Part shown: piece after piece, positions 1 to 9,075 of the stretch
Layout: every line of letters starts with the position of its first letter
Position numbering within the stretch: position 1 is the stretch's first letter
NCBI GenBank assembly: GCA_015478945.1
Contig: JABUQX010065618.1
Coordinates: forward strand, 30,001 to 52,500
Length of the DNA: 22,500 nucleotides
Origin: Trachelipus rathkii
Lineage: Eukaryota > Arthropoda > Malacostraca > Isopoda > Trachelipodidae
Direction of reading: 5' to 3'
The notes under the pieces: generated by a model
Databases searched by the model: none
The model's input: the letters and a program-made list of their open reading frames with translations, nothing else
What the model was told of the DNA's origin: nothing
Translations under genes and position numbers: made by a program

Positions 1-367
1 GATTAATAATATAACCTGTCCAATAGGTGCAAGTTGTGTTACAAGGCTAAGTCCAGGTTATGATAAGTTTTGTTAATTCTGTTAGATTAAGTTACACGGC
101 TTTTGTATTATTTTAATCTTTTAATTTTCAGACATATTTAATATATTAGATACATAAATTATTTAAAAAAATAAAAAGAAAATAAAGCACACTCTATGAC
201 ATCTTTATTAGAAAGAAAATAATAAGTAAACAAAATTCGCAATAAATTCATACAATTTTTTAAAAACAATAAAAAAAAGTAACGAATCAAACATTTAATG
301 AATTTAACACCGTAAGTTATTTTATAAATAGCGTCGTGACTGAGTCAATATTCTCACGTGCTCAGCA

Positions 368-399
368 TATAAAGACTCGACGACTCGAGCCATCAATTT
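368..399 (+). promoter_or_regulatory. possible TATA box and initiator of an unseen gene
   Basis: TATAAAG at 368-374 lies in a locally GC-richer stretch (about 330-420), unlike the TA tracts elsewhere. It is followed about 25 bases downstream by TCAATTT (393-399), loosely like an arthropod initiator. An ATG in a good context (AACAAGATGG) lies at 497. This is suggestive only: short TATA motifs are expected by chance in DNA this AT-rich, and no complete gene is seen downstream on this strand. Confidence 0.2.
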
Positions 400-496
400 C
401 TCCAAAATTGAGTCCTGAACAGAAACTGGACTTTTGCCCTTTGTTTAATCGGGATTTTCTGATTTAACAATTTCATTTAATATAAATATAAACAAG

Positions 497-556
497 ATGG
501 AACCCTCAAGGTATTACCCTATTCAAGGAATGGAGCTCGATATTATGTGTAAATGA
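497..556 (+). other. possible short first coding exon
   Basis: ATG at 497 in the context AACAAGATGG opens a 19-codon frame ending in TGA at 554-556. Within it, CTCAAG|GTATTA at about 505-516 looks like a 5' splice donor that would end a coding exon after about five codons. With the TATA-like box at 368 it could be the 5' end of a spliced gene. No matching acceptor or downstream exon could be identified, so this is a weak candidate. Confidence 0.12.
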
Positions 557-610
557 ATGAAATGTATAATTTGAACCTGTGATGCGGAGCTCGTAAATTG
601 TTGGTAGCTC

Positions 611-643
611 CAACTCCGGCCCAACTCCGGCCCAACTCCGTCT
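611..643 (+). repeat. three-copy 11-base GC-rich tandem repeat
   Basis: CAACTCCGGCC occurs at 611 and 622, with a diverged third copy at 633 (CAACTCCGTCT). It stands out as a GC-rich island in AT-rich DNA. Related GGAGCTCG motifs occur just upstream (about 532 and 586). Short repeats of GGAGTTGG type occur in the ends of some hAT-type transposons; here no partner inverted copy was found, so the origin is undetermined. Confidence 0.6.
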
Positions 644-714
644 CAATTTTTTGTTGTGTGGCTCCTGCTATTACTTTATTTTAAAATTATCTCATTCGGG
701 CATCGATTCCAGAC

Positions 715-900
715 CTTTTTATTAACCTTTTATTTAATTAGCCTTTGAAGTAATTAGTAAATTTATCAATATGCTTTTATTTAACCTTTTAAAAATGAAT
801 TAACATTTTATTTAATTAACCTTTTAATTAGTTAAATTAACCTTTTAATTAATTAAATTTTTATTTAATTTAATAAATCTTTTAATTGACTTTACATTAA
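715..900. repeat. degenerate TTAACCTTTTAATTAA low-complexity tandem repeat
   Basis: The motif AACCTTTTA with TTTAATTA spacers recurs at irregular 20-30 base intervals across this stretch. It reads as a degenerate AT-rich minisatellite with no coding content. Confidence 0.55.
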
Positions 901-1354
901 TAATTTGACTTCATGGATTCATGGATCTGACTCCTTATCCCTGAATTTAAATGCCTGAAACAATTTAAAATAATGTTTAAAAACTGTCAAATAGCAAAAG
1001 CAGTTTTATTTCAACATATAATCACACTATAGGTTGAAAACTACCATATTGAAAACTATTTATTATTAAAATTACATAAAAAGATTTTTAAAAAAATTTA
1101 CATTTTATTTTGCATATTTTAGCCATTACTAAGGGAGTAAATTTTCTCACAATAACATTAAAATAATTACAAATTGAATACATTAAACAAAATATTTTAT
1201 TACTAAAATTTAAAAATATTAATATTTGAATTTTTAGTTTAATTTAAAACAATAAATTTAGGAATCCTCCTAAAAAAACATCTATATTTGAATTGGTCAA
1301 TCAATCGTTTTTCAATTTGGTAGAAGAACAATTGAGCAATAAAGAACGACTCGT

Positions 1355-1725
1355 AAAAATGTTTATATTCTTGATGAATAATTTTAAGTCCTGTGCAAAA
1401 ATCTTTTGCAGAACTAAAATCTCAAAAATAATATATCAAACATCTGTAAGAGCATAATGAGAGGCTAAATATATATTATTATTCACAAATTAAAAGATTT
1501 ACATTTTTGAATAATAATTTTGAGTATGGTACAAAATTTCCTATTTGTATAAATGAAGCCTCAAAAAAAAGTTTTCAAACTCATCTCAAAATGCATTACA
1601 AGTTAAAAACTATATGAAATTATTCACAAATTAAAAAGTACAGTTTTGAATGATGATTTTGTTTTGAAGGTAAATACAAAATCACTATTTGTAGATTTGA
1701 GTCTCCCAAAACAGCTTAATTAAAT
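1355..1725 (+). repeat. three degenerate tandem copies of a ~135-base unit
   Basis: Three successive segments align by eye: TTGATGAATAATTTTAAG at 1372, TTTTGAATAATAATTTTGAG at about 1505 and TTTGAATGATGATTTTG at about 1644. Each is followed by a conserved ACAAAAT...TATTTGTA and then a CTCAAAA or CTCCCAAAA run. Copies two and three are also preceded by ATTCACAAATTAAAA. Spacings are about 133 and 139 bases. Divergence is high, so this is an old local duplication or part of a larger dispersed repeat. Confidence 0.6.
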
Positions 1726-1833
1726 TCTTAAAATCTATATACATTATGCAGATTCTTAATTTTTTTTTGTAATTATGTTCAAATGTTTGATCATAAGTTA
1801 TGTTTCACGAGGTCCCAATAAATCCTTTCTATT

Positions 1834-1839
1834 TTTATT
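1834..1839 (-). promoter_or_regulatory. possible polyadenylation signal for the minus-strand gene
   Basis: TTTATT on the plus strand gives AATAAA on the minus strand, about 350 bases past the stop codon of the gene ending at 2189. It is the first AATAAA I noticed downstream of the gene on that strand. In DNA this AT-rich the motif is common by chance. Confidence 0.2.
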
Positions 1840-2188
1840 TACATAAAAAAAAAAATAAAAAAAATAAAAAAACAAAAAAAAACCCAGATAATTAAACAAT
1901 GATTTTAACATGCAGGACCTTATATTGTCTTAATACCTCGATGTTGAGGATCTATTATATTCATATTTTTTTTCAAACAAGGAAATATTTTTTCAGATTT
2001 TAAACACAATGCCAACACACCATTGGAACTCTAAAAACACTTTAAATCTAATCTCTATTGGTTAGAAAGAGTCTCTCTCGTATAGTAAACACATCAAGCA
2101 AACTGGACAATACCTTTGTATATGTCTAAAAATAAGTATACGATTGATATCCTATCAAATTGAAAGTTTCTAATGAAATAAGAAAACA

Positions 2189-3604
2189 TTATAATTTTGT
2201 AGCATTATAAAAATGACGTCTAATATAAGATATACCTTCTACGCTAACAAACATTCCTAAGATCTCGAAAATATAATTTAAGTTTCCTTTCTGATTGGCT
2301 TGACCTAATGAAATAACACCAGGTTGGGAAATAAAAAAGTTTATTAATGCGGAACCATCTTGAACTCTCAACAATTTTTCAATATAATCCTTTCGATTAC
2401 TAATAAATGACTTTCTAAGAACTGTTCCATATTGACTATTAGTTGCGCCAGTTGATTTAGGTGTAGACTCCTTCACTATGTAAGATTTACCTGATTCGGA
2501 CAATGAACTGAAATAATTTACTACCAAATCTAAATTAATTTCTGTTGAATAACGTTCACATAGAAAGTTAGTTAGGAGACCAAATATTTTTGAAACACTA
2601 TTATCAGTATTAAAATAAGTTTTAAGCACATCATATATTTTATCAAAGACACAATGAAATCTCACTTCCTTTACTAAGTTAGTAATTATTTTTAAGGATG
2701 ATGATTGAAAAAATTCACCAAATTCATTTTCATTTACTTGCAAAAGTAAGAACATCATAATATTAGTTTTCAAAGGGTCGTCAACAATCCATTTAAGAGT
2801 TTCTTCTAAAATAGCTTTTCTTCTTACTAGTTTTGATATTTTATTATTCCAAAGATACTCAACTGCAATTTCGTTATCAGTAAAAATAGCGCTGCTAAGC
2901 AATTTCTCATAGTAATCTGAATTTAAATATGGAGGGTTTTCATAAAATGTTCTTGAGATGGATGGGTGATAAATTTGAACTTCTCGGAACCAGAATTTTA
3001 GGATTAAACTATGTTCCACGTATTCAGCAACAATTCTTTTTTGATTATCCTGTAAAGTTTCAAACCATGGCTTAATATCTTTTTCTGAAAAGATATAACA
3101 TGTTATTACATAACTTAGAGCAGTCATATTGGGCTTTGTTTTCCTAAATCGTTCCCAACTTTTAATCGTGTCTATGGTTCCTTGACTAGTGAAAACACAG
3201 AGAAAATCGGAAGCATATTCCATATCCGAGTTAGGGTATAACGCTTTTATAATTCTTGGAATGGGGTTTTTTGTCAGAAATTTTAAAATCCGCCTTCCCA
3301 TAAAATATATCTTTGTTTGTATCAATGATAGAGAAAACCATGAATGACAAGGAATCGATTCAAGATCTTTCAAAAGTTTAATTTCTACTAACTCTATTAC
3401 TTTGTCCCATTGCTTATAAAGAGCTTCGCTAAATTTTAGACGGTTTGAAATTCTCCTAATCCATTTTTTTTGTTCAATTGATTCATTGAAAATTTTACCA
3501 ATATGTAAATTCAAAGAATGATCTTTGAGACTTTGCATTTCTTCTTTGCATCTAATTGTATTACAAGACAAATTATACGAAATATCTGGAAATTTTTTTG
3601 GCAT
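2189..3604 (-). CDS. uncharacterised 471-residue helical protein, spider-type expanded family (tentative)
   Basis: Single uninterrupted frame of 471 codons ending in TAA. The start ATG (3602-3604) is supported by an in-frame TAA 18 bases upstream with no other ATG between. The protein has no obvious signal peptide and no clear membrane segment. It is predicted largely helical, with amphipathic leucine/isoleucine/phenylalanine-rich stretches, and is basic in the N-terminal third. Around residues 135-180 the pattern FTSQGTIDTIK, then YVITCYIFSEKDI and W..L, resembles a segment I associate with a large family of uncharacterised spider proteins. Near residues 240-255 a DNEIAVEYLW pattern suggests helical-repeat-like organisation. 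The C-terminal part (about 375-470) has a serine/threonine-rich link followed by more helices. The molecular function is unknown; I see no catalytic motif. A possible 3' splice acceptor (TTTTATTCAG, minus strand, about 3661-3670) lies upstream, so a 5' UTR exon may exist beyond it. Immediately upstream the DNA becomes TA repeats. Family assignment is from memory. That it is a real coding sequence is likely, because 471 open codons in such AT-rich DNA are improbable by chance. Confidence 0.8.
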   Translation of the reverse strand: MPKKFPDISYNLSCNTIRCKEEMQSLKDHSLNLHIGKIFNESIEQKKWIRRISNRLKFSEALYKQWDKVIELVEIKLLKDLESIPCHSWFSLSLIQTKIYFMGRRILKFLTKNPIPRIIKALYPNSDMEYASDFLCVFTSQGTIDTIKSWERFRKTKPNMTALSYVITCYIFSEKDIKPWFETLQDNQKRIVAEYVEHSLILKFWFREVQIYHPSISRTFYENPPYLNSDYYEKLLSSAIFTDNEIAVEYLWNNKISKLVRRKAILEETLKWIVDDPLKTNIMMFLLLQVNENEFGEFFQSSSLKIITNLVKEVRFHCVFDKIYDVLKTYFNTDNSVSKIFGLLTNFLCERYSTEINLDLVVNYFSSLSESGKSYIVKESTPKSTGATNSQYGTVLRKSFISNRKDYIEKLLRVQDGSALINFFISQPGVISLGQANQKGNLNYIFEILGMFVSVEGISYIRRHFYNATKL

Positions 3605-3689
3605 CTCATGTAAATTGATTTACAATTTGTTAAAAGAAAAAAAAATTGTTAAAGGAACCTGAATAAAATATATATAAAATTAAGGCCTG

Positions 3690-3846
3690 TTTATATATAT
3701 ACTATATTATATATATATATATATATTATATATATATATATTAATTAATAATATAATATTATATATTATACATATCACTTAACTAATATATAATATATAT
3801 ATATATATATATAAGTATAATATATAATAGTATATATATATATTAC
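3690..3846. repeat. (TA)n tract
   Basis: Almost pure A/T with TA dinucleotide runs interrupted by single-base slips. It lies just upstream of the minus-strand gene and marks the start of the TA/island region. No coding content. Confidence 0.9.
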
Positions 3847-4123
3847 ATGTAAATATAAGGAATCTCGTCGTTCATGTATAATCACTAGATTAAAATGGTA
3901 AACAATATCGTAATATTAAATTTTCACCACCTATCCCACTCCAGGGGTTGGTCCGAGTGAAGGGGCTGAGTCTCCTGTCAGGAAATGTTCGATATGCCCA
4001 TGTATTATGTGTCTTCAAAATTTGGATCGCCAAATACCCCACGTACCTACAGAAATTGAACATTTTTTACCTTTAATAGGTGAATATGCATAATCTTCTT
4101 GATTTATTATTCATTGCCGTATA
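3847..4123. other. GC-richer island between TA tracts
   Basis: About 275 bases of mixed composition (for example CAGGGGTTGGTCCGAGTG near 3942-3959) bounded by TA tracts. No reading frame, RNA gene or terminal inverted repeat was recognised. It may be a fragment of a transposable element, but nothing seen here decides it. Confidence 0.5.
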
Positions 4124-4432
4124 AATATATATATATTATATACTATTATAATCTATAATATATTATATATATTAATATATTATATTATATAATATATATA
4201 TAAATAATATATATATATATATATTTATATATACCTATATATATATTATTATATATATATTACTATATATTTATATATAATATACTATTATAATTATATA
4301 CTATTATATACTATATATATATAATTATATATATACTTACTATTATTATTATATACTATATTACTAATATACATATTATATACTTATATATAATATATAT
4401 TATATATATATATTCTAGTATACATAATATTC
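4124..4432. repeat. long (TA)n / (TAATA)n tract
   Basis: About 300 bases of A/T only, dominated by TA dinucleotides with occasional C. No other content. Confidence 0.9.
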
Positions 4433-4627
4433 ATAGCGAACTCTGAAAATATTTTAATATCTTCAAAATATTTGATTAGAATTAAAATATAAAATTCTTT
4501 TGTAGAAAAGGTGAAAATTTTTCAAGTTTTTAAAAAAAAAGATTCTTTGATTAAGGAATTTGGGACTTTAAAATATATCTGAACCTTTTACGGTTTGCTA
4601 ATGATGATTATTTAAATATAGTGATAA

Positions 4628-4725
4628 TACCCAGTGACCCATGTATAAAAATGAGCCCAGTGACCCAAATAATGACTCAGTGACACATGTAAGATGACCC
4701 AGTGACCCAAGTAATGACCCAATTG
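4628..4725 (+). repeat. ~22-base minisatellite, CCCAGTGACCCA units
   Basis: Four to five successive units begin near 4629, 4652, 4676 and 4698, with a truncated one near 4718. Each carries CCAGTGACCCA followed by ATGTA or A(A/G)TAATGA. Units are 20-25 bases long and differ by point changes. It is a clear local tandem repeat in otherwise unique sequence. Confidence 0.8.
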
Positions 4726-4880
4726 CCTAGAATTTAAATTTATACTTAAAAGTATTAAACGTTGTTATTTATAATTTTTGTTAACTAAAAAGATTCCCAG
4801 TAATAAATTCATTAGCGGAAGATCAAAGCTTTTTATTTTTATTACTCTAAGCTCCTACTACAATCCTTTCATTATAGATT

Positions 4881-4958
4881 CCCCAAGAGAGTCTCAACGG
4901 TAGCGTGCTATTGCAGTCAACGATGGTAATTAGGTCTGGGTTCGTGAATCTCTCGTCC
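4881..4958 (+). ncRNA. tRNA-like sequence, possible tRNA-derived SINE head
   Basis: The stretch resembles a decayed tRNA: a D-arm/A-box-like CTCAACGGTAGCGTG (about 4893-4907) and a T-arm/B-box-like GGGTTCGTGAATC (4938-4950), about 30 bases apart. The B box departs from GGTTCGANTCC by what looks like one inserted base, and the acceptor stem does not pair well, so a functional tRNA is unlikely. A polymerase III-type SINE head is possible; no body or tail was recognised. Chance resemblance cannot be excluded. Confidence 0.25.
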
Positions 4959-5029
4959 AGTATCTTAGGTAGCAATTACCTACAGAAGTTCCGTTCTTTG
5001 AATATTACAATGTCCCTGAGGTGTGAACT

Positions 5030-5520
5030 ATAATATATATATTATATATATATTATTATATATTATTAATATTATATATCTATATTATATATTTTATTAT
5101 TATAAATATTATCATAAATATATTATAATTATATATATTATAATTATTATAACTAAATTAACTACTAATATAGCTGTAAACTTGCACCCTTCCCTTTCAT
5201 ACCTTTCATAAACATTCTATAGAGAATCTACTATCTAAATTATATCTTATAATATAAATACTATTATATATATAATATATTATATATATTATATATAAAT
5301 ATTAACTATTATATTCTATATCGGTAAAACTGAACCTTTCGTCTGACCTTTGATATTCGTATATATATTCTAAATATATAGTACTATTTCTTATATAATT
5401 TATATATATATTATAATATATATATTATCAATATATATTAATATTATATTATAAACTATATATATATATTATTAATATTATATAATATATATCTATTTTA
5501 TTAGTATATATATATATAAA
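5030..5520. repeat. cluster of TA tracts with two short islands
   Basis: TA-rich tracts at about 5030-5150, 5238-5315 and 5350-5520 are separated by short mixed-sequence islands (about 5151-5237 and 5316-5349). The islands are too short to identify. No gene seen. Confidence 0.85.
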
Positions 5521-5924
5521 AATTAATCTTTGAAAATCTATACCACAAACTTTAAATATCCTAACTCTAGACTTAAAGCGGTACATAGTACAAACCTTAT
5601 CCTATACGGTATCCGTACGTTGCCCAAATTCCTAGACTAACCTATATGCGACCTCGTTACGTTGCCCAAACCCTTAAGACATACCCTAGAATGAAATTAA
5701 GTTTTGCGTAAACCTAAACCTAACCTAGATAGCTTGTCTTAATAAATAAACAATTAATAATATTTATTTTAATAAATAATCAACTCACGACTGGGATTAA
5801 TTACTTGCGTATATCCTTCACAGGAAATGTTCAAAATCTGTCATCTTTAGAATCTTTTATTATTTCATCTACAAATATTAAAGAAATTTTTAAAAACATC
5901 ACCACACACACCACAACAATATCT
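5521..5924. other. island with a short repeated CGTTGCCCAA motif
   Basis: About 400 bases of non-TA sequence. At 5601-5640 and 5641-5682 there are two tandem-like units, each starting CCTATA and carrying ACGTTGCCCAAA (5617 and 5659). They are followed by CCTAA-rich sequence near 5705-5725. A CACCACACACACCACAAC run lies near 5900. No reading frame was recognised. Confidence 0.5.
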
Positions 5925-6085
5925 ATATATATCTACTTACTTATACTATAATAATATATTTATATATATATTATATATATATATATTAATATACTATATA
6001 TATATATTATATATTACTATATTAATCTATAATATATAATTATTATATATTATATAAATATATATTATTTCTATATATATAAATA
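5925..6085. repeat. (TA)n tract
   Basis: A/T-only tract dominated by TA dinucleotides, like the others in this region. Confidence 0.88.
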
Positions 6086-6410
6086 CAAATATAAATGTAA
6101 AATTTTTAAAGATATATTAAATTTTAAAATAAGTTCTCACAACTTTATTCAGAAAAATTAATACATGTTATAAATTTGCCAATTTCATTTCTTGTCAAAG
6201 TAATTTAAATGTTGGTATAAAGAGCAGAATTAATGTAGTTGTTTAAACTTCAAATAAATTTAATATAATAAATTCATAATTTTAAATAATTAAATTGCAC
6301 TGACACAGACGCATCCTATCCCTACAAGTTCTTAAAGACTAGTGAAAAAAATTGCCGATTAAAATAAAGCATTGGAATAGGGATTTATAAAAAGGTCTTT
6401 ACTGCGCTTC
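6086..6410. other. AT-rich island, no recognisable feature
   Basis: About 325 bases of AT-rich mixed sequence between TA tracts. I see no gene, RNA or repeat in it. Confidence 0.5.
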
Positions 6411-6708
6411 AATTATATATAATAATATATAGAAATTTATCTAAAAAATATACTATATAATATTTAAATTCTTAAATTTATGACGATTATATATTATATA
6501 TACTAGATATTATATAATATTTATTTATATATTATTAATAATATATATTGGGAACATAGACAATTTTTTGGTCAGATGATTCCTTTCGTTTGTTCTAATA
6601 TATATATATATACTAATATATTATATATATATATCTATATATATAATATTATATATATATATATATATCATATTATTATATATAATATATATATTAATAT
6701 ATATACTT
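6411..6708. repeat. two TA tracts around a 50-base island
   Basis: TA-rich tracts at about 6411-6550 and 6598-6708 flank a short mixed sequence (about 6550-6597). No coding content. Confidence 0.85.
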
Positions 6709-7191
6709 TGGCTTGTATTAGATAGCTCTGTACATGATTCGGTATTAACTCTCAGGTTTGTCGATCATTTGGTCGCATTTTATTAATTTGTCCTTTTTAT
6801 TCAAAGTGATCTTCGCGGACAGTTTAATTGGTAATCAGTTTCTTTTGACTTTATATGAAAGTGGATTGTGTTAGACTAGATTGCATAACATCTTGAATAT
6901 GTTCTTTAATAAGTTTAATTATATTAGAAGTCTAAAAACTTGTGATTGTGCTAGAGAAAGCAGTATTTATAAGAAATTTTTAATTTTATTTCCGCTTCCT
7001 TAAAAGTATTTGATCCAAAAGCGATTTTAACTAATATGCTGTTTCACTGAAACCCGTTTGTTTCTTATTAAGTAAAAGCTTAAAGATTATGTTATATTAT
7101 TTTTCGTTATTTAAGAAAATATAAAAGATCCCTTTATCACAATTATTTTTGGTTTTTAAAGGTTTTCTATTTAATTTATACAGTATAATAT
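6709..7191. other. AT-rich island, no recognisable feature
   Basis: About 480 bases of mixed AT-rich sequence immediately outside the TA tract that borders the giant palindrome. No long reading frame, RNA gene or repeat was found. It has no mirror copy beyond the right end of the palindrome, which helps set the palindrome's left limit. Confidence 0.55.
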
Positions 7192-7203
7192 TAATATTAT
7201 TAT

Positions 7204-7234
<31 letters not shown>

Positions 7235-7360
7235 ATATGTATATATATATATATTAATAATATTATATATATATAATATATATTATAGATAATATATATT
7301 AAATATATATCTATTATATAATATATATTATATATTATATATATATTCTATATATATATA
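7192..7360. repeat. (TA)n tract bordering the left end of the palindrome
   Basis: TA-dominated tract that runs directly into the first non-TA bases of the left arm (GTAAAAGGGATGCACG from 7361). A similar tract borders the right end (20595-20775), as expected if the element inserted within a TA tract. Confidence 0.88.
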
Positions 7361-7830
7361 GTAAAAGGGATGCACGATCGTCGGCGAATACTGAAGGCAT
7401 GCCGAATGTTGTCGGTTAAATCTGGCACCTTGCTAATCTCGTTAATTTTGCGCATTTTTGTACTGTTTTTTAATAATTTTTTTAACTGTTTTTTAGTGAA
7501 TTTTGCTAACTTTTTAACGTTTGTGCAATGATTTGACGCTAAATCTGTGCAACCTACACTGCCTCGTTAAATTTGACTTTTTCAGCATTTTTTGGCAACT
7601 TTTTAGCATTTCTAGCTACTTTTTTTTTTAGCGTTTTTGTCCATAATATCAAGGTCAGTGACTTCCCCAACTCCATGAGGATTTTTTGGGCGTGATTTTT
7701 CCATTGGCAGCCCTGCACGTCGAAGGCATCTGCACTTCGAAGGCAAAGACTTGAAAACTCATTTTGGAAGGTTATTGGAAATTCCAGTCATGTCTAAAAT
7801 TTCCATTAAAATTTCCATCATTATTATTAG
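7361..7830 (+). repeat. left outer terminal inverted repeat segment
   Basis: Begins at the TA tract edge with GGGATGCACGATCGTCGGCG, then becomes T-rich with repeated TTTTTAGC and AACTTTTTAGCAT motifs (about 7450-7640). Reverse-complement partners in the right arm include ACGTTTGTGCA / TGCAACTAAACGT (7517 / near 20440), and AATTTCCATCATT.ATTATTAGACT (7805-7834) / AATGATAAATGATGGAAATT (near 20121-20142). Confidence 0.7.
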
Positions 7831-7855
7831 ACTGGACGTTTGATACGTATACATA

Positions 7856-8116
7856 TTAGTGGTTTTCTAAGAATCGTGCGAACCGGAATTCTTTTTCTAA
7901 GGTCTGGAGCACCGTCTTTTGGAGGTTTACGTGGCCCGCTGAAGGGGGCGCCGAGAGGGGGACTGTTTGTGGGTTGCTAAAACAGGTTTTAAAATGATCG
8001 GATAGATCAGTGTTTAGACCGGTTTTCCAATCCGATTGATCGGAAGCGATGTACCAGGGCAAATATCGATGTTTAAATCGTTTTTCCCAACGTGCTCTGG
8101 TTGACTTTTGACTCAC
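7856..8116 (-). other. 86-codon frame in left outer arm, decayed in right arm
   Basis: An open frame of 86 codons on the minus strand starts MSQKSTRARWEKRFKHRY. The mirror position in the right arm (plus strand, from about 19827) starts with the related ATG TCA AAA AGT ACA ACC AGA, but meets an in-frame TAG after a few codons and then shifts frame. The frame is rich in basic and aromatic residues at its start; the C-terminal half is unremarkable. It could be a remnant of an element-encoded protein or simply non-coding repeat sequence that happens to be open. I do not recognise the protein. Confidence 0.2.
7931..7963 (+). repeat. GC-rich block of left arm
   Basis: A GC-rich cluster (CGCTGAAGGGGGCGCC within it) in AT-rich surroundings. 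The right arm has the reverse complement at about 19989-20030, sharing CTGAAGGG and flanking purine runs. It is one of the clearest anchors of the palindrome. Confidence 0.65.
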
Positions 8117-8240
8117 TTAAAACATATAATACCTAGAAGATAATAATTACTATATAAATCTAAATTCGATTATCTTGTATATGCTATTTCCCAGCAGTTT
8201 GTCAGCGTGACGGACCTTTTGGAATACGGGCGTACAGCTC

Positions 8241-8272
8241 GTTATCTTATGCTAAGCGTCGCTGATAAGAAC
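8241..8272 (+). repeat. small hairpin in left arm
   Basis: TCTTAT at 8245 pairs with ATAAGA at 8265, and AGC...GCT pairs inside, forming a local hairpin nested within the arm. The right-arm copy (19680-19707) preserves and improves the pairing, so the hairpin appears to be an ancestral part of the element. Confidence 0.5.
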
Positions 8273-8367
8273 CCATGTTTTTGAGATAAGTTAATTGATT
8301 TTTCTATGTATCTATTCTCATTAATTATTTTTTTTTACTGTTCGCAGCTTAGCGCGGTGCGCATAAA

Positions 8368-8440
8368 CACGTACAACTCTCACACATCACACTCACACAC
8401 ACCATAACTAACAGCACACCCACACACAACACTGCACGTA
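8368..8440 (+). repeat. short CA-rich tract, outer left
   Basis: CA-rich sequence (TCACACATCACACTCACACA and similar) set apart from the main CA-linked array. Its mirror is the TG tract at about 19572-19610. Confidence 0.65.
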
Positions 8441-8519
8441 CCACTTTTCACTAGAGGTGGAATAAGAGGTTCTAAGAACGATCCCAACGAACGATGTACT
8501 TTCGTGTAAAGTCTGACAA

Positions 8520-8760
8520 ACTGATCCCGACCCTCGGGGGAGGAGGGTGTTTGGTTGACTCTAGGTCACCCCTAGGGGGTTGCTGTGCCCCTTAGCGCAA
8601 AGGTTCGAAATTCGTCCCTGAAAACCTGTTATAGAGGCTGTAACGTTCGGGCTAATAAATGGATGTGAGCTATTTGAGACGTATATTTCGTCGAGACGAG
8701 ATTACGTATTACTTCTGCGTTCCTCCCGTAAAGGGGGAGCGTTGCCCCCCTTAAAAATTA
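8520..8760 (+). repeat. GC-rich block with CCCCTAGGGG palindrome, left arm
   Basis: Contains ACCCTCGGGGGAGGAGGGT, the perfect palindrome CCCCTAGGGG within ACCCCTAGGGGGT (about 8569-8581), and further G- and C-runs up to 8750. The right-arm partner at about 19265-19475 retains TTAGGGGTGAC and the GTGGCGAAGCCC / GGGGTTGC...GCGC mirror. Confidence 0.55.
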
Positions 8761-8761
8761 A

Positions 8762-9075
8762 GATTGATCACATGAAAGAATGAAACTTGGAGACAGGGTT
8801 AGAGGTAGACAGACGAGTTCTGAGACGGATTCTTGAGTCGGATTCGGATCGGAGTCCCATGAGAACGCCCCCGGATGGGGGGAACCCCAGTGTGAAAAAA
8901 GAAGAAGATAATGACATGGAATGCTCAAAACAGAAGAAGAATGATAGATAAGGGAAGAAGAAAGGAATGATAGGGAGGAGGAAAGGAACGAAAGGAAGTA
9001 AGAATGAGGAAGGTAGGAGTCTGAGAAGAATTCAGAGTCAGAGGAGTAGTGAGTAGATGGGTCTTCCGGAGACCT
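8762..9075 (+). repeat. polypurine (GA-rich) tract, left arm
   Basis: About 300 bases rich in A and G on this strand, densest at 8896-9055 (GAAGAAG, GGAAGAAGAAAGG, GGAGGAGGAAAGG). The right arm has a matching polypyrimidine (CT-rich) stretch at about 18905-19190, although similarity is low. The reverse-strand frames across it give serine/leucine-rich low-complexity peptides and are not considered genes. Confidence 0.65.

Larger units (their letters stand above)
1..2188. other. AT-rich intergenic region without a recognisable gene
   Basis: No reading frame of useful length or recognisable protein was seen on either strand. The stretch consists of A/T-rich sequence with poly-A runs (for example near 1845-1885), TTAA-rich low complexity, a short GC-rich 11-base repeat, a degenerate tandem repeat near 1360-1720, and a weak promoter/first-exon-like segment near 368-510, each listed separately. 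Everything else here is unremarkable AT-rich DNA. Confidence 0.7.
4433..5029. other. island containing a minisatellite and a tRNA-like stretch
   Basis: About 600 bases between TA tracts. Apart from the minisatellite at 4628-4725 and the tRNA-like segment at 4881-4958, listed separately, it is AT-rich and has no recognisable gene. Confidence 0.5.

Noticed and set aside
5023..5211. 62-codon open frame on the plus strand
   Set aside because: It is a translation of a TA tract (isoleucine/tyrosine repeats) with no other support.
6290..6410. Apparent inverted repeat with CCTATCCC / AATAGGGA and TAAAGAC / GTCTTTA
   Set aside because: The two pairs are in the wrong order to nest, so they do not form a single terminal inverted repeat.
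5316..6597. Possible similarity between the small islands at 5316-5349 and 6550-6597 (GGTCAGA.GA)
   Set aside because: Only about ten bases match, too short to separate from chance.
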